The position numbers and the translations under genes are program-made. From Vicingaceae bacterium (GTDB lineage Bacteria; Bacteroidota; Bacteroidia; Flavobacteriales_E; Vicingaceae): DNA of 64,000 nt. The stretch lies in the NCBI GenBank assembly GCA_028245195.1, contig JAOKCF010000007.1, positions 1 through 64,000 on the forward strand, written 5' to 3'. The notes beneath the pieces are model-generated. The model searched no databases. It had not been told where the DNA came from and saw nothing but the letters and a program-made list of their open reading frames with translations. Shown here piece by piece: positions 45,420-53,754 of this stretch (its first letter is position 1; each line of letters starts with the position of its first letter).

Positions 45420-46021
45420 GGTCGAATCAATTTAGCAGGGGCACCTAAATACGTTCCTGGACTTAAAATGTCTTTCGTTACTACTGCTCCAGCTCCAATA
45501 ACTACATGGTCACAAATAGAAACATTGGGCAATACTACTGCACCAGCTCCAATGAAACAATTATCTCCAATCTTGGACCTACCACAAATGGATACGTTTA
45601 CTGTAATGATGTTATAGTCTCCAATAATAGATTCATGCTCTATCATAGTTCCAGAATAAATAACGTTGTGGCTTCCGATTTTTGCAGTTGGAGTAATATA
45701 ACAATTGGAAGAAATCTGATTAGCGATTCCCAATAAAGTACTTTCAATATTTGCTTTAGGGTGAATCAGATTATCTGATACTATTCTATGTGAATAAAGA
45801 CTGGAGTACTTCAATTTCCCTTCCACATCTCCTTTACTAATGATAACCGCATAGTCATTTGGAAGTTCTGTAAGAGGTGCTACGGGGTAACCTAAAATTT
45901 GCTCTCCTTTTGAGCGTATTACCTCATCGTAAATGCCCACTATTTTGATGCCTCGTAATTCAAGGATATTAGTTAGGGTTCTTGTGTGGCCACCTGCACC
46001 TACAATTACTATTGAACTCAT
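45416..46021 (-). CDS. NeuD/PglD-family sugar O/N-acyltransferase
   Basis: 201 residues. An N-terminal Rossmann-like domain (SSIVIVGAGGHTRTLTNILE) precedes a left-handed beta-helix of hexapeptide repeats at about 90-195 (IGDNCFIGAGAVVLPNVSIC, VVIGAGAVVTKDI), ending GTYLGAPAKLIRP. Such enzymes transfer acetyl from acetyl-CoA to amino sugars or to sialic acid. Its position between neuB and the isomerase suggests it N-acylates the amino sugar produced by the CBS-aminotransferase, as PglD and NeuD-type proteins do in related loci. It overlaps neuB by 4 bases. Confidence 0.8.
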   Translation of the reverse strand: MSSIVIVGAGGHTRTLTNILELRGIKIVGIYDEVIRSKGEQILGYPVAPLTELPNDYAVIISKGDVEGKLKYSSLYSHRIVSDNLIHPKANIESTLLGIANQISSNCYITPTAKIGSHNVIYSGTMIEHESIIGDYNIITVNVSICGRSKIGDNCFIGAGAVVLPNVSICDHVVIGAGAVVTKDILSPGTYLGAPAKLIRP

Positions 46022-47064
46022 ATGGCTATAATTTCATTTATGTGAAACGCTCTTTTTGCACTTTTACCAAAAACAGATGTATAATTAATTGGAGATATTC
46101 CTTCGCCACCAGTGCGTTTTGCTATAACGTTCTCATCAGAAAATAATTCACCTTCTTGAATTGCAGTTTTAGCAACTAAATTTTTCTGGAGTGATCTTCT
46201 TGTTTTTAATTCTGATGCGGTAGGAACTTTTTCAAAACTCCCTAAAAACTTTTCAATTCTCCTAACCTCCATTACTAACTCTTTCAATTCTTCACGATCT
46301 AAAGAAGCCAAGTGATCAGGACCTTCGTCTGCTTTGTTAATGGTAAAGTGCTTTTCAATCACACAAACTCCCATTGGTAATGCATATGGAGCAGCTCCAA
46401 TTCCGATAGAATGGTCTGAATAACCGGTAAGGATGTTAAAGTTCTCTTGGAAGGTTCGAATCACATTGAGGTTTGCTTCGTCATCTTGTATAGGATAATT
46501 TGCGGTGCATTGCATTAAAACAACATCTTTATTGTAAGCATGTATTTCTTTTAAAGCTGAACGAATCTCTTCTAAATAAGACATGCCAGTTGATAAAAAG
46601 ATCGGTTTTTTTGTTTGTGCTATTTTTTTTAAAAAGGGCAAGTTTGTGGTGTCTGTTGATGCAACCTTGTAAGCTACAACACCTATTTCTTCTAATTCTT
46701 TTAGACTTGTTTCATCAAATGGGGTAATCAGAAAAATGATTTTTTTTGCTTCGCAATACTCTTTTAGTTCTATATATTGATCTTTTTGCAACTCTAACTT
46801 TTTGAGCATATCAGATTGAGACTCTGCTTTATCTGTTGTTTTTGTTTGGTAGGGAGCTTTTTTTACATTTTGAATAATGAGCTCACTTGTTCTAAACGCT
46901 TGAAATTTTACGGCATCAACACCCGCATCTACAGCAATATCGACCAACTTTCTTGCGTGGTCCATGTTGCCCCCATGATTTACGCCGGCTTCTGCAATGA
47001 TGAATGTTTTGCCACTTCGTTGTAAAACATTATTTCCTATTTTAATGGTCTTGCTAAAATCCAT
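46018..47064 (-). CDS. neuB: Nonulosonic acid synthase (NeuB/LegI/PseI family)
   Basis: 348 residues. The N-terminal TIM barrel has FIIAEAGVNHGGNM, VKFQAFRTSEL, FLSTGMSYLEEI, LMQCTANYP, GYSDHSIGIGA and VIEKHFTINK, covering the PEP- and metal-binding residues. A C-terminal SAF (antifreeze-like) domain follows at about 285-348 (SLQKNLVAKTAIQEGE). It condenses phosphoenolpyruvate with a 6-carbon amino sugar to a 9-carbon acid. Neu, Leg and Pse synthases cannot be separated by eye. It starts 3 bases after the neuA stop. Confidence 0.9.
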   Translation of the reverse strand: MDFSKTIKIGNNVLQRSGKTFIIAEAGVNHGGNMDHARKLVDIAVDAGVDAVKFQAFRTSELIIQNVKKAPYQTKTTDKAESQSDMLKKLELQKDQYIELKEYCEAKKIIFLITPFDETSLKELEEIGVVAYKVASTDTTNLPFLKKIAQTKKPIFLSTGMSYLEEIRSALKEIHAYNKDVVLMQCTANYPIQDDEANLNVIRTFQENFNILTGYSDHSIGIGAAPYALPMGVCVIEKHFTINKADEGPDHLASLDREELKELVMEVRRIEKFLGSFEKVPTASELKTRRSLQKNLVAKTAIQEGELFSDENVIAKRTGGEGISPINYTSVFGKSAKRAFHINEIIAI

Positions 47065-47067
47065 ATG

Positions 47068-47763
47068 TTAAATTGTAGAAGGTATAAATTCTTTACTTTC
47101 AATTAAATGTTTCATTTGGATTTCTCCAAACTCCCAATCTAAAGGTTCGTCCATTTCAAGTGCAGTATACTCTGGCATGACATGAAAGCCAAACTTTCCT
47201 GAAATTCGACTACTGTTCTTCACTATATTTTCTACCGAATTAATGTAGAACGCACCATTTTCCAGATAATAATTGTCAAAATCTTGTCTTCGTTGCCTTT
47301 TATTTAATTCAAAAGTTAATGGCTTTTTCTCTTCAGACCAGACTAATCTTTTGAAAGGAACTACGGCTAAAACAGAGTCGATTTCCTCCGATTCGTGTAA
47401 TGCAATTCCTTCTTCAAAATCTTTTCGTTTAGTAAAAGGGGAAGTTGCTTGGACGAGAATAAATCGGTCGTTTTTATCTAATTTTTGGTGTTCTATGTAT
47501 TCTAGCATAACAGACTCTGTAGAGGAACCATCTTTTGCATTTTCAGCGCTTCTCTTATAAACTTTAACTTTGTCGGAAATAGCCGATACTCGTGCAATCT
47601 CGTCACTGTCAGTAGCTATAATTATTTCGTCGATAGCATCAATTCCAATTAATTCAATGATATTCCAATGAACTAAAGGCTTGCCAAAAAAGGGTTTAAT
47701 ATTTTTACCTTTTATCGATTTACTGCCACCCCTAGCGGGTATAAAAGCGATCGTTTTTCTCAT
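47068..47763 (-). CDS. neuA: CMP-nonulosonic acid cytidylyltransferase (NeuA family)
   Basis: 231 residues, normal length. The CTP-binding loop is IPARGGSKSIKGKNIKPFFG near the N terminus. TDSDEIARV, STESVMLEYI and LVQATSPFTKRKDFEEGI are further family motifs. It activates the nonulosonate to its CMP sugar. It is the first gene of the operon neuA-neuB-neuD-isomerase-CBS aminotransferase-GT4, with a good -7 element 16 bases upstream. Confidence 0.9.
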   Translation of the reverse strand: MRKTIAFIPARGGSKSIKGKNIKPFFGKPLVHWNIIELIGIDAIDEIIIATDSDEIARVSAISDKVKVYKRSAENAKDGSSTESVMLEYIEHQKLDKNDRFILVQATSPFTKRKDFEEGIALHESEEIDSVLAVVPFKRLVWSEEKKPLTFELNKRQRRQDFDNYYLENGAFYINSVENIVKNSSRISGKFGFHVMPEYTALEMDEPLDWEFGEIQMKHLIESKEFIPSTI

Positions 47764-47779
47764 AAAATCTATTATTATT

Positions 47780-47787
47780 CAAAGATA
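47780..47787 (-). promoter_or_regulatory. Candidate -7 element of the nonulosonate operon (TATCTTTG)
   Basis: A perfect TAnnTTTG match on the minus strand, giving a very short leader (about 10 bases) before ATG 47763. No TTG -33 element is found. The same octamer precedes galE at 56534-56541. Confidence 0.4.
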
Positions 47788-47858
47788 TGTTTTTACATGA
47801 GTTTAATAAGTTATAAGTATAAAAAGAGAAGTAATTTTATAGTTAAATATCAATTCTT

Positions 47859-49505
47859 TTGAACAACAAAATAGAATCAGTATTTATTGAGGGAGAGGTG
47901 AATGCGGAAATCGTTGGACGCTTTAAAAGCCGCCGTCTTTTTTCAGCAACTGAAAACAAAATATTAAACGTTTCTGCATTTCAATTAGGAAATGACAAGG
48001 AAGATCAGCTAAAGAAAAGAGCCATAGATCAGATTGTTAGATTTTACAATAGATTTGATTCTTATTTTTTAAAATCAGAGAACACAACCGGTCTGAATGT
48101 GTGGTTCTTAGAACACTTTCGCATCAATTTTAAATTTATAGAGCAATTAAAAACGCTAGAATTAAGAGAAGCTTTTTTAGCAGCGCACCCAGATGGAAGA
48201 ATCGTTCAGTCACCTCCCCAAAAAGCAAGGGTTAATAGTGGTAAACGGATTTTAAAAGAGGTGTTTTTTATAGTTCAAAATAGTTTGAGTCGTTCAAGTA
48301 AAATAAGTGGAACCGCACTGGTTCACAACGAAGGCGGACCTGACTTTTCAGCTTCAGAACTTTTTGGTGAGCTCACCAATCACTTTCCGACTTTTAAAGT
48401 TCGGTCACTTTTTGATCTCAAGAGGAGATTGCCAAAAAGCTCTAAGTTTACTGGTTTTCTAAATTCAGATGCTCTATTTTTTAAAACGTTGCTTTCTCCC
48501 AAAACGTGGTTTCAGGTAAAGCGATTTAGGTTGGGATTAGACTCTATAGTTAATTATATTGAAAATGAATCATTAAATTCGTTTGAGAGAGAATTAATAC
48601 AGCATTTAAAGGCGAAGAAAACATACTTCACTTTAATGTACTTAAGGTATTTGTCTTTTCAGAATTTCTTCATTAATTCAAAAATTGAATCAATTATTTT
48701 GAGTGATGAAAATAGCCCGCAACAAAAGGTGATTCAATATGCGGCAAGAAAAACTGCAGTTAAGGTATTCGCCATTCAGCACGGAGCAATTTATAATAAC
48801 CACTTCGGATATACTTATGGGAAGTACATCCACCCGCCAATTTTACCAGACGTAACCTTCACTTGGGGAGAATTTTACAATGAAGTATTGCTCAAACATG
48901 GCGGATATCAAGCTGAACAAGTTAAAGCTGTTGGGAGCTTAAGAAAGTCGCGAACGTCAACAAGTGGAAGTACTCCAAAAGACAATAAATCACGTGTGGT
49001 TCTATTTGCAACTCAACCCATTCCAAACGAAACCTTGAGATTACAATATTTAAAAGATGTTTTTCATTGCTTTTTAGCAGTAGAAGCAGAGTACAATTAC
49101 CAATTGATTATAAGACCTCACCCCAATGAGAAGGATGACCAATACTTTGTTAATGTGGCGAATGAAGTTGGTTTTTCAAACTATTCAATTGAACGAAATG
49201 TCGCTATGGAAGATCAATTTAATACTTCTGATATCTTAATTACTGCCTACTCAACTGTTGGAGCAGAGTATGTAGAATATTTCAAGCCAATTGTCGTTTT
49301 AGATTATTTGAAAGAGGATATAGCAGGGTATGTGAAAGAGGGTGTTGGAATTCCTGTGCATAATGGAAATGAATTAATGGAAGTATTTGAACGACACGTA
49401 ATCGATGTTGATCATCAAAAATATAATAAGTTTATTAGTCGCTTTTTTCATTCTGCAGATGAAAAAGCGGCAGATCGAATTTTAAAAATTCTTACCGATA
49501 AATGA
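47859..49505 (+). CDS. Unassigned GT-B-like surface-carbohydrate glycosyltransferase
   Basis: 548 residues, no signal peptide or membrane helices. The N-terminal 250 residues are poorly conserved and helical. The middle carries FAIQHGAIYNNHFGYTYGKY and FTWGEFYNEVLLKHGGY. The C-terminal domain has a nucleotide-sugar-binding style: LIIRPHPNEKDDQYF, SDILITAYSTVGAEYVEYF and PIVVLDYL. This layout resembles capsule, CDP-glycerol-type and KDO/sialyl-type transferases, but no named family fits. The start is TTG at 47859, with TAA five codons upstream in frame. It diverges from neuA by 95 bases and precedes the flippase, so it is a candidate nonulosonate transferase. Confidence 0.6.
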   Translation: MNNKIESVFIEGEVNAEIVGRFKSRRLFSATENKILNVSAFQLGNDKEDQLKKRAIDQIVRFYNRFDSYFLKSENTTGLNVWFLEHFRINFKFIEQLKTLELREAFLAAHPDGRIVQSPPQKARVNSGKRILKEVFFIVQNSLSRSSKISGTALVHNEGGPDFSASELFGELTNHFPTFKVRSLFDLKRRLPKSSKFTGFLNSDALFFKTLLSPKTWFQVKRFRLGLDSIVNYIENESLNSFERELIQHLKAKKTYFTLMYLRYLSFQNFFINSKIESIILSDENSPQQKVIQYAARKTAVKVFAIQHGAIYNNHFGYTYGKYIHPPILPDVTFTWGEFYNEVLLKHGGYQAEQVKAVGSLRKSRTSTSGSTPKDNKSRVVLFATQPIPNETLRLQYLKDVFHCFLAVEAEYNYQLIIRPHPNEKDDQYFVNVANEVGFSNYSIERNVAMEDQFNTSDILITAYSTVGAEYVEYFKPIVVLDYLKEDIAGYVKEGVGIPVHNGNELMEVFERHVIDVDHQKYNKFISRFFHSADEKAADRILKILTDK

Positions 49506-49509
49506 ACAC

Positions 49510-49537
49510 TTGTGCATACAAAAACTGGTTACTTTTA
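49510..49537 (+). promoter_or_regulatory. Candidate promoter of the flippase gene (TTG-N17-TACTTTTA)
   Basis: TTG (49510-49512) and TACTTTTA (49530-49537) match the -33/-7 pattern with one mismatch. It lies between the glycosyltransferase stop and the flippase start at 49565. Confidence 0.4.
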
Positions 49538-49564
49538 CTAGTTAAACTTTTATACAAATAGTCC

Positions 49565-51052
49565 TTGGGGATAATAATTAGACAAGCAACGATTTCTACC
49601 GTTTTCAGTTACTTAGGAGCTTTTCTAGGTTTCGTGAATGTTAGCATACTCATGAATCGTTGGTTTACCGTTGAAGAGTTTGGTTTGCGTGAGGCATTGC
49701 TAAGTGTTTCTGTAATAGCTGCTCAATTTTCTAGTTTAGGTAGTTCTGCAAGCTTGGTTCGGTTTTTCCCATTTTTTAATCGCAAAGGGAAAAACGATGG
49801 TGGACTTTTATCCATTAGTCTCATCATTTCCTTTTGTGGGTTTTTGATTACAACTGCAGTTTTACTATTGATTCAAAACATTGTAATGGATTCATACAAT
49901 GAAAAAAGCACCCTTTTTAGAGAATATTTTTGGGTTTTAATTCCTTTAACTTTTTTATTGTTGATGAATTTAGTTTTCGAAAGCTATATCAAAGCTAGGT
50001 CACGAACAGCCTTTACCACATTTGTAAAAGAAGTTTTTCACCGTGCACTCATTACCGTAATTTTAGTATTGTTTTATTTCGACTTTATCACATTTTACGC
50101 TTTTATTATCATTTTCCTTAGTTCATATGCTTTAACCTTAGTTTTCTATATTCTTCATCTACAGCTAAAAGGAGAGTTTTTTACGAAAATTAATTTTCAG
50201 TATTTTCCGAATAAGATGAGAAAAGTATACTTGAACTATAGTTTTTTTTCAATATTGTCTGGATTCTCTAACTTATTAATCGCGAAGGTTGATATTTTGA
50301 TGGTCGGGTACTTTCTTGGCGGAGTAGGGTTGGCTATTTATGCAAATGCAGTTTACCTTAGTGTTTTAATTTTCATACCGGCAGTTGCCATCACAAAAAT
50401 TGCATCACCCGTAATTGCTAGGGCATTTAAGTTTAAGCAAATGGATGAAATAGAATCCATTTATAAAAAATCCTCTACTACTCAATTTCTTATTGGTGGC
50501 CTCGCGTTTATTTTATTATGGTCCAACTTAGATAACTTTTTTGAGTTGCAAAGAGAAGAATACCAGCAAGGGAAAATGGTTTTATTTTACTTGGGCCTTT
50601 CTAGGGTTTTAACCATGTTGTTCGGAGTGGCAGGTTCAATCATTAATATTTCGAAATATTATCGTTTTGACACCATTACTTCTGTTGCGTTAGCCATCTT
50701 TACCGTTATTTCTAACTCCATAATGATACCATTGTGGGGTTTGGAAGGGGGAGCAATTGCCACGATGCTTTCGCTTACACTGTTTTATTTGATCAGGGCA
50801 CAGTTTCTAAAAGCAAAATATAATATCCATCCTTTTTCCAAACAAACCCTGCAGGTTGCTTTTATTTTAACTGTTGCGTTTATAATTTCTGAGGTACTAC
50901 CTTTTGCTTTGAACATCTATGTGGATACAATTTATAGATCTTTAGTTATCATTTCTTTAGTAGGTTTCTTAACCTTGTTTATGAATATTTCAGACGATGT
51001 AAATCGGTTGTATAAGAAAGTGTTAGGGATAATTGGCAGAAGTAAGGATTAA
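49565..51052 (+). CDS. Oligosaccharide flippase, Wzx/MATE-like (MOP superfamily)
   Basis: 495 residues with about 13-14 membrane helices along the whole length. The N terminus (IIRQATISTVFSYLGAFLGF, ILMNRWFTVEEFGLREAL) matches polysaccharide-biosynthesis flippases, and VDILMVGYFLGGVGLAIYAN is the matching repeat at the start of the second half. It should flip a lipid-linked oligosaccharide across the inner membrane. The start is forced to TTG at 49565, because TAG lies two codons upstream. It ends overlapping the converging methyltransferase gene by 4 bases. The genomic setting suggests its cargo carries the nonulosonic acid. Confidence 0.85.
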   Translation: MGIIIRQATISTVFSYLGAFLGFVNVSILMNRWFTVEEFGLREALLSVSVIAAQFSSLGSSASLVRFFPFFNRKGKNDGGLLSISLIISFCGFLITTAVLLLIQNIVMDSYNEKSTLFREYFWVLIPLTFLLLMNLVFESYIKARSRTAFTTFVKEVFHRALITVILVLFYFDFITFYAFIIIFLSSYALTLVFYILHLQLKGEFFTKINFQYFPNKMRKVYLNYSFFSILSGFSNLLIAKVDILMVGYFLGGVGLAIYANAVYLSVLIFIPAVAITKIASPVIARAFKFKQMDEIESIYKKSSTTQFLIGGLAFILLWSNLDNFFELQREEYQQGKMVLFYLGLSRVLTMLFGVAGSIINISKYYRFDTITSVALAIFTVISNSIMIPLWGLEGGAIATMLSLTLFYLIRAQFLKAKYNIHPFSKQTLQVAFILTVAFIISEVLPFALNIYVDTIYRSLVIISLVGFLTLFMNISDDVNRLYKKVLGIIGRSKD

Positions 51053-51951
51053 GATTTTCCTAAGGCGTTCAGTAAATTAGATTTTAAGCGTTGAATTGGC
51101 TTTCTATCGTTTTGCAATCCGTCTATAAATACTTTTTTTTGTTCTTCAAAATGGCTTGACGAAATCTTAGTTTCTAGCGGCTTTTCACTTCTTTTAGCAA
51201 TAGTAAATAGCTCATGATTATTTAGTTCATCACCTTCTTGCATGATGATGGCTTCTAAACCCGATTTGTGTAAGGTATTTTTTAACGAGTACTTGTTGAA
51301 GTAATACGTATGAACTACTCTAAACCATTTAGTTTCTAAATTTTTAGTTGGTCGCAAGTTATTAGGTACTGCAATGTATAGAAACCCGTCATCGCTCAAG
51401 CTAGCTTGAATTTTTCTTAAAACCTCAGCAGGATTAAGAAAATGCTCTAATACGTGACGCAGTATGATTAATGAGTATTTGCCTTCCTTCCCTTTGTCCC
51501 AATCTGAATTTGCATCTGAGGAAATTACCTCTATGTTGTTTTTAATTAGGTTTTGTTGACTCTCCTGAGAAGGCTCTATCGCAAATAAATTGGCGTTTGG
51601 AAAGATCTTTTGGATGTTCAATAAGTTTTCTCCCGCTCCACTGCCAATATCTAAAATAGCAGAGGGTGACTCGGGGAGTACGTTGTTTTTCTGAAAACGA
51701 CGAATAATGGCATTATTTTCAGGGTTCGCAGTGTTAATTTCTGCAATTAATGAAGGTCGATAATAGGAATCATACTCTTTTGAGTAGAAATTAAAATATG
51801 AATCGGCATTCCATCTTGGACTCAGATAACCGAGGCCACAGTCCTTGCAAAGAACTAAGTTAATTGGGATGTTGTGTTGTCCTTTTTTAGATACTTCAAA
51901 ATGGTTTTGGCTTTTGCAAATAGCACATTCTACTTCTTCGAATTTATGCAT
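51049..51951 (-). CDS. Class I SAM-dependent methyltransferase with N-terminal zinc ribbon
   Basis: 300 residues. An N-terminal Cys4 motif (CAICKSQ near 9 and CKDCGLGYL near 36) is typical of methyltransferases in sugar and surface-glycan loci. The SAM-binding motif I is ILDIGSGAGENLLNI (about 96-110), and YSLIILRHVLEHFLNPAEVL is the family motif that follows. It probably methylates a sugar or a glycan end. It lies 2 bases after the PhyH gene and is the last gene of the operon DUF4783-nadC-yihY-phyH-methyltransferase. Confidence 0.75.
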   Translation of the reverse strand: MHKFEEVECAICKSQNHFEVSKKGQHNIPINLVLCKDCGLGYLSPRWNADSYFNFYSKEYDSYYRPSLIAEINTANPENNAIIRRFQKNNVLPESPSAILDIGSGAGENLLNIQKIFPNANLFAIEPSQESQQNLIKNNIEVISSDANSDWDKGKEGKYSLIILRHVLEHFLNPAEVLRKIQASLSDDGFLYIAVPNNLRPTKNLETKWFRVVHTYYFNKYSLKNTLHKSGLEAIIMQEGDELNNHELFTIAKRSEKPLETKISSSHFEEQKKVFIDGLQNDRKPIQRLKSNLLNALGKS

Positions 51952-51953
51952 GC

Positions 51954-52781
51954 TTATTTCATTTTGTATTCTTCGTAGGCCTTAGTAATGTCAATGAACT
52001 TGACTTTTGTTGATATTTCCTTCTGTAGCTCGTTGGAGTAATTTGTATGTAGTATTCTTTTTTGGTAAACCCCGTGATTAAACATGTATTCCATATATCT
52101 ATCTAAGGCTCCACTTTTTAATCCATAAGTTAAAAATATCGATACACGTTCTTTTTCTTCCGGGACTTTTAAGAAATTAGGAACCCTTTTTTCTAAACTG
52201 TTGTGTAGCGAAACATCTGGAGCAAGCTTTAATCGAACGGCATTCCCTGCGTGGCTTGTGCGTAAACAAAATGCAGCAGCATCGCCGGCTTGTGTTGGAA
52301 GAATGATTGCTTTTCCTTCGTTTGTTTTTACTGTATTTTGAGAACCCACTCTAACTTTTAATCCTCCAGAGTGCTCCGAATGGTCCTCTAAATAAAAGGC
52401 AATTCGAATTACTGGATATTCTTCTGTCCAATCTGGATGGGTTTGATCATTTCTATTTGCAGTGTCTTTATGAAACCCTCTATTGCCAATACCAATTTCC
52501 ATAATACAATCTCCAAAAAAAGTTGGTTTTTCTCCTAACAATTGGGTAGCTATTTCAATAACTCTGTCGTCTAAAATTAATTTACGGAATTCAGGAACGG
52601 CTGTTAAGCACCCAATGTGGTTTTTTGCGAAGCGATGTATAATGAAAGTTCCGTTTTTTTCATCTTCCTCAATTAATTTGTAAGCAGCCGTTCTAAGTTC
52701 TTCGACCTCTTCTTTCGTTAACACATTTTTAATTAATGTATAACCATCCTTATCAAATTTAGCTTTGTTTACTTCTACCAT
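51954..52781 (-). CDS. Phytanoyl-CoA dioxygenase (PhyH) family Fe(II)/2-oxoglutarate oxygenase
   Basis: 275 residues. The facial triad is visible: H104-x-D106 (RGFHKDTANR) and distal H177 (RTSHAGN), with R183 (NAVRLK) as the likely 2-oxoglutarate anchor. KAKFDKDGYTLIKNVLTKEE is the usual N-terminal text of PhyH proteins. It hydroxylates an unknown substrate using O2 and 2-oxoglutarate. Its partner methyltransferase with a zinc ribbon, 2 bases downstream, points to modification of a sugar or glycan component rather than fatty acids. Confidence 0.8.
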   Translation of the reverse strand: MVEVNKAKFDKDGYTLIKNVLTKEEVEELRTAAYKLIEEDEKNGTFIIHRFAKNHIGCLTAVPEFRKLILDDRVIEIATQLLGEKPTFFGDCIMEIGIGNRGFHKDTANRNDQTHPDWTEEYPVIRIAFYLEDHSEHSGGLKVRVGSQNTVKTNEGKAIILPTQAGDAAAFCLRTSHAGNAVRLKLAPDVSLHNSLEKRVPNFLKVPEEKERVSIFLTYGLKSGALDRYMEYMFNHGVYQKRILHTNYSNELQKEISTKVKFIDITKAYEEYKMK

Positions 52782-52815
52782 ATTTCAAAAGTATTAATAA
52801 TTGAGTGTTATCTAT

Positions 52816-53754
52816 TCACTTCTCTTCAATCTTGTCTTCAAGTGCTTTAATGCTTCCTGCCTGTTGTATACTGGCATTTAATTCAAAACCAACCAACAAT
52901 ACAAAAGAGTTGAAATAAATCCATAACATGATTACAATTATGGTTCCAATGGAGCCGTATATTTTGTCATAATTCGCAAAGTTGTCTACGTAATAGCCGA
53001 AACCCAATGAAACTAGCAACACCATCAAAGTTGCTAATGTAGATCCTGCAGAGAAGAAACGCCATTTCAACTTGCGATTACCTCCAATGTAGTAAATGAA
53101 TGAGATGGCGAAAAAGCAAATAGCGGCCATAATTATCCACTTACCGGTAAGTAAAAGAATAGAAGCTATACTGGATTTTTCCAATACGAAGTTTACTAGA
53201 TAAACAGAGAATAAAATGGCTCCAATGGCAATAATAATTAAAAAAGTCAGTATAAATAGAAGCTGTATAGAAAGTAATTTTTTGTGAAAAAAGTTTCGAT
53301 TGTGAGATACATTAATACTGTCTTCAAATGCCAGCAGCATGGAGTCAATTCCATTGGTAGCAAGAAAAATTGCAAATATAAATCCAAAGGATAATAATCC
53401 GCCGTCAGTATCGGTCACTAAATCAACCACTGTTTCTTCTACAAATAGGTATCCCGATTCTGGAAGTAAATCTTCTAATAATTTCAACAACTCCATTTTG
53501 AAGTCCGGAATTGGAATGTAGGGCAGAAGTGTAAGTAAAAAGATTAAGGTTGGAAAAAGTGCCATGAAGAATCGAAAAGCCATGGAAGATGCTTTTGTGT
53601 CCAGCAATCCCTGTCTAATGCCTTTAATAAAAAACTTCGCAACAAAATAGATGGGCAACTTATCAAACCCTGGGAGAATTAGGATTTTGGATATTCGAAT
53701 TGTTTTCCGAACTACTTGTAAAGCAAAAAAGCGTCTTTTTAATTGCTCTAACAT
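52816..53754 (-). CDS. YihY/BrkB-family inner-membrane protein
   Basis: 312 residues with about six membrane helices (for example FFMALFPTLIFLLTLLPYI, LLFILTFLIIIAIGAILFSV). Family hallmarks are TKASSMAFRFFMALFPTLIF near the N terminus and IYGSIGTIIVIMLWIYFNSF near the C terminus. The family is widespread and its function unsettled. The start codon abuts the nadC stop with no spacing, and the order DUF4783-nadC-yihY next to rlmH is one I associate with Bacteroidota. Confidence 0.85.
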   Translation of the reverse strand: MLEQLKRRFFALQVVRKTIRISKILILPGFDKLPIYFVAKFFIKGIRQGLLDTKASSMAFRFFMALFPTLIFLLTLLPYIPIPDFKMELLKLLEDLLPESGYLFVEETVVDLVTDTDGGLLSFGFIFAIFLATNGIDSMLLAFEDSINVSHNRNFFHKKLLSIQLLFILTFLIIIAIGAILFSVYLVNFVLEKSSIASILLLTGKWIIMAAICFFAISFIYYIGGNRKLKWRFFSAGSTLATLMVLLVSLGFGYYVDNFANYDKIYGSIGTIIVIMLWIYFNSFVLLVGFELNASIQQAGSIKALEDKIEEK

